A DNA stretch of 64,000 bases, taken from assembly GCA_021801265.1 (NCBI GenBank), contig JAJYYE010000001.1:496001-560000 (forward strand), given 5' to 3'. The number at the start of each line of letters is the position of its first letter. Position 1 is the stretch's first letter. The notes under the pieces are model-generated. The model was not told where the DNA came from. It was given only the letters and a program-made list of their open reading frames with translations, and ran no database searches. A program made the translations under genes and the position numbers. This document shows, piece after piece, positions 62,702 through 64,000 of the stretch. Source of the stretch: Pseudomonadota bacterium. GTDB taxonomy: Bacteria > Pseudomonadota > Gammaproteobacteria > Halothiobacillales > Halothiobacillaceae.

Positions 62702-63910
62702 ATGTTTATCAGTCTGGTGACCGAAACTTTTTATCCCGATATCAATGGTGTGGCGACAACACTCACCCAGTTGCACGCCGCTTTGCTGTCAGCGGGGCAT
62801 CGTGTGCAGGTGATTTGCCCGCGTGCTGATGAATCACGCGTGCTTGATGATGGCATCGAGGTCCCGGGGTTTGCTTTGCCCTTTTATCATTCGGTGCGTC
62901 TGGGGTTGCCTGCGTCAGGCCGGCTACTGAAATCGTGGCGGCAGGATCGCCCCGATTTGGTGCATGTTGCCACAGAAGGTCCGCTGGGGTTTTCTGCCTT
63001 GCGTATGGCGCGCCGATTGGGCGTTCCCGTTACCTCTTCACTGCACACCAATTTTCATACTTATATGACGCATTACCGGGTGGGCTGGCTGGCTAATCCG
63101 GTAATGCGGTATTTGCGCTGGTTTCATAACCGTACCGCGCTCACGTTCATCCCCACCGATCAGCAGGCCTCTGAGTTGGGGGGCATGGGGTTTGAGCGGC
63201 TAACCGTATTGGGTCGTGGGGTGGATACGCAGTTATTTAATCCCGATCAGCGTGATTCGGGCTTACGGAATCAATGGCAGCAGATGGCGGGTGGTCAGCG
63301 AGTGGCCGAGCCCTTGGTTGCGCTTCATGTCGGGCGGTTGGCGGCAGAGAAGAATCTGGATTTGCTGATTGCCGCGTTCACTGCCATGCGGGTCGCGCGT
63401 CCCGATCTGGTGGCGGTGGTGGTGGGGGATGGGCCGGAGCGTGCGCGCTTGGAAAGGGCGTTGCCGTGGGTTGTGTTTGTCGGGATGAAACGTGGGGAGG
63501 CCTTGGCGCGGCATTATGCGAGCGCCGATTTCTTTGTTTTCCCGAGTAAAAGCGAAACGTTCGGCAACGTGGTGCTGGAGGCCATGGCCAGCGGCTTAGC
63601 TTGTATCAGTTTTAATTATGCCGCTGGATGTCGATTGATCCAGCATGGCATCAATGGCTATCTTGCCGCTTGCGATGATGAAGCGGGATTTATCGAAATC
63701 GCTGAGGCGATTTCGATCCAGGGCGTGGGTTCAATGGGCGTCCGAGCCCGCCACACTGCGGCGGCATTCGATTGGGGATTAATTACCCAAACGTTTGAGC
63801 AGCATTTGCGGGATGTGGTGGCCACGCACGCCACCGTGGTATGGACGCAACCTGAGGCGGTGCATAGGGCGCCGGGCGGGTTGGCGAGTCGGGGCAAACC
63901 GGGAGGCTGA
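62702..63910 (+). CDS. GT4 family glycosyltransferase
   Basis: 402 residues from MFISLVTETFYPDINGVATT, the typical start of this group; an ATG 16 codons earlier is less likely. The GT-B fold is complete: N-terminal nucleotide-like domain with HTNFHTYMTHYRVGW, and the donor domain with ALHVGRLAAEKNLDLLI and KSETFGNVVLEAMASGL. It resembles mannosyl- or glucosyl-transferases acting on glycolipids. The following gene starts one base after the stop. Confidence 0.87.
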   Translation: MFISLVTETFYPDINGVATTLTQLHAALLSAGHRVQVICPRADESRVLDDGIEVPGFALPFYHSVRLGLPASGRLLKSWRQDRPDLVHVATEGPLGFSALRMARRLGVPVTSSLHTNFHTYMTHYRVGWLANPVMRYLRWFHNRTALTFIPTDQQASELGGMGFERLTVLGRGVDTQLFNPDQRDSGLRNQWQQMAGGQRVAEPLVALHVGRLAAEKNLDLLIAAFTAMRVARPDLVAVVVGDGPERARLERALPWVVFVGMKRGEALARHYASADFFVFPSKSETFGNVVLEAMASGLACISFNYAAGCRLIQHGINGYLAACDDEAGFIEIAEAISIQGVGSMGVRARHTAAAFDWGLITQTFEQHLRDVVATHATVVWTQPEAVHRAPGGLASRGKPGG

Positions 63911-63911
63911 A

Positions 63912-64000
63912 ATGTCCACATTTATCCGTTCTTTTCGTAGGCTGTCTTTGTTAAATAAATACCTGCACTGGGAAGAGGGTGTTATGTACCGCCTTAACCA
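63912..64000 (+). CDS. start of a further gene, cut by the window edge
   Basis: ATG at 63912 is preceded by GGGAGG and the frame stays open to the end of the window (MSTFIRSFRRLSLLNKYLHW...). In other genomes a PAP2-type phosphatase follows such a glycosyltransferase, but 29 codons are too few to decide. Confidence 0.5.
   Translation, partial: MSTFIRSFRRLSLLNKYLHWEEGVMYRLN

Overview
The window is a piece of a gammaproteobacterial chromosome with a moderate GC core. Three conserved blocks point to this class: cmoA-cmoB, mnmG-rsmG-parA-parB-atp operon-glmU, and secB-gpsA. A sulfur-oxidising Chromatiales-like lineage is possible but is only a guess. No rRNA or tRNA gene was seen.

Layout. 1-4.4 kb: tRNA modification (mnmH end, cmoAB), comM and ubiK. 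4.6-7.2 kb: a nitrogen unit (TorF-type outer membrane protein, glnK, amtB) behind a sigma54-like promoter. 7.2-11.1 kb: a candidate small RNA, a DJ-1 protein, and the ctpA/envC cell-envelope pair. 11.3-13.2 kb: a thiol/persulfide cluster (YgaV-like repressor, DUF2892, rhodanese, glutaredoxin, thioredoxin 2). 13.3-22 kb: secB, gpsA, trmO-trmL, purD, a lipoprotein pseudogene, rho, trxA, oxyR and a membrane-anchored cold-shock protein. 22.2-35.4 kb: mnmG-rsmG-parAB, the complete F1Fo ATP synthase operon and glmU. 35.4-43.1 kb: hemW-rdgB, zinc-free rpmJ, a CbpA-type J protein, the feo ferrous-iron operon with a Fur-like box, and a methyltransferase.

43.1-58.5 kb is a chromosomal integron. It has intI on the minus strand, an attI region with a perfect palindrome, and about 22 gene cassettes separated by homogeneous attC sites of about 60 bp. 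For most cassettes the leading GTTRRRY box is the exact complement of the trailing RYYYAAC box, which fixes the cassette limits. The cargo includes a complete type II restriction-modification system with its C regulator and C-box in one cassette, three TIR/SEFIR proteins, a HigBA toxin-antitoxin pair, GNAT acetyltransferases, a GIY-YIG protein, two GFA proteins, a VOC protein, membrane proteins, and three related ORF-less cassettes that share promoter-like elements. The distal end is decaying: attC sites are mutated, truncated or lost.

58.7-60.7 kb holds a Fur-boxed FTR1/cupredoxin/outer-membrane iron operon. Beyond it, 60.9-62.1 kb carries a transposase-like remnant, two more cassette genes with degenerate attC sites and a second copy of a hairpin element, so the array once extended further or was split. 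The window ends with a corA remnant, a GT4 glycosyltransferase and the start of another gene.

The most interesting material is the integron: a defence-rich cassette library in which ORF-less cassettes may act as mobile promoters.
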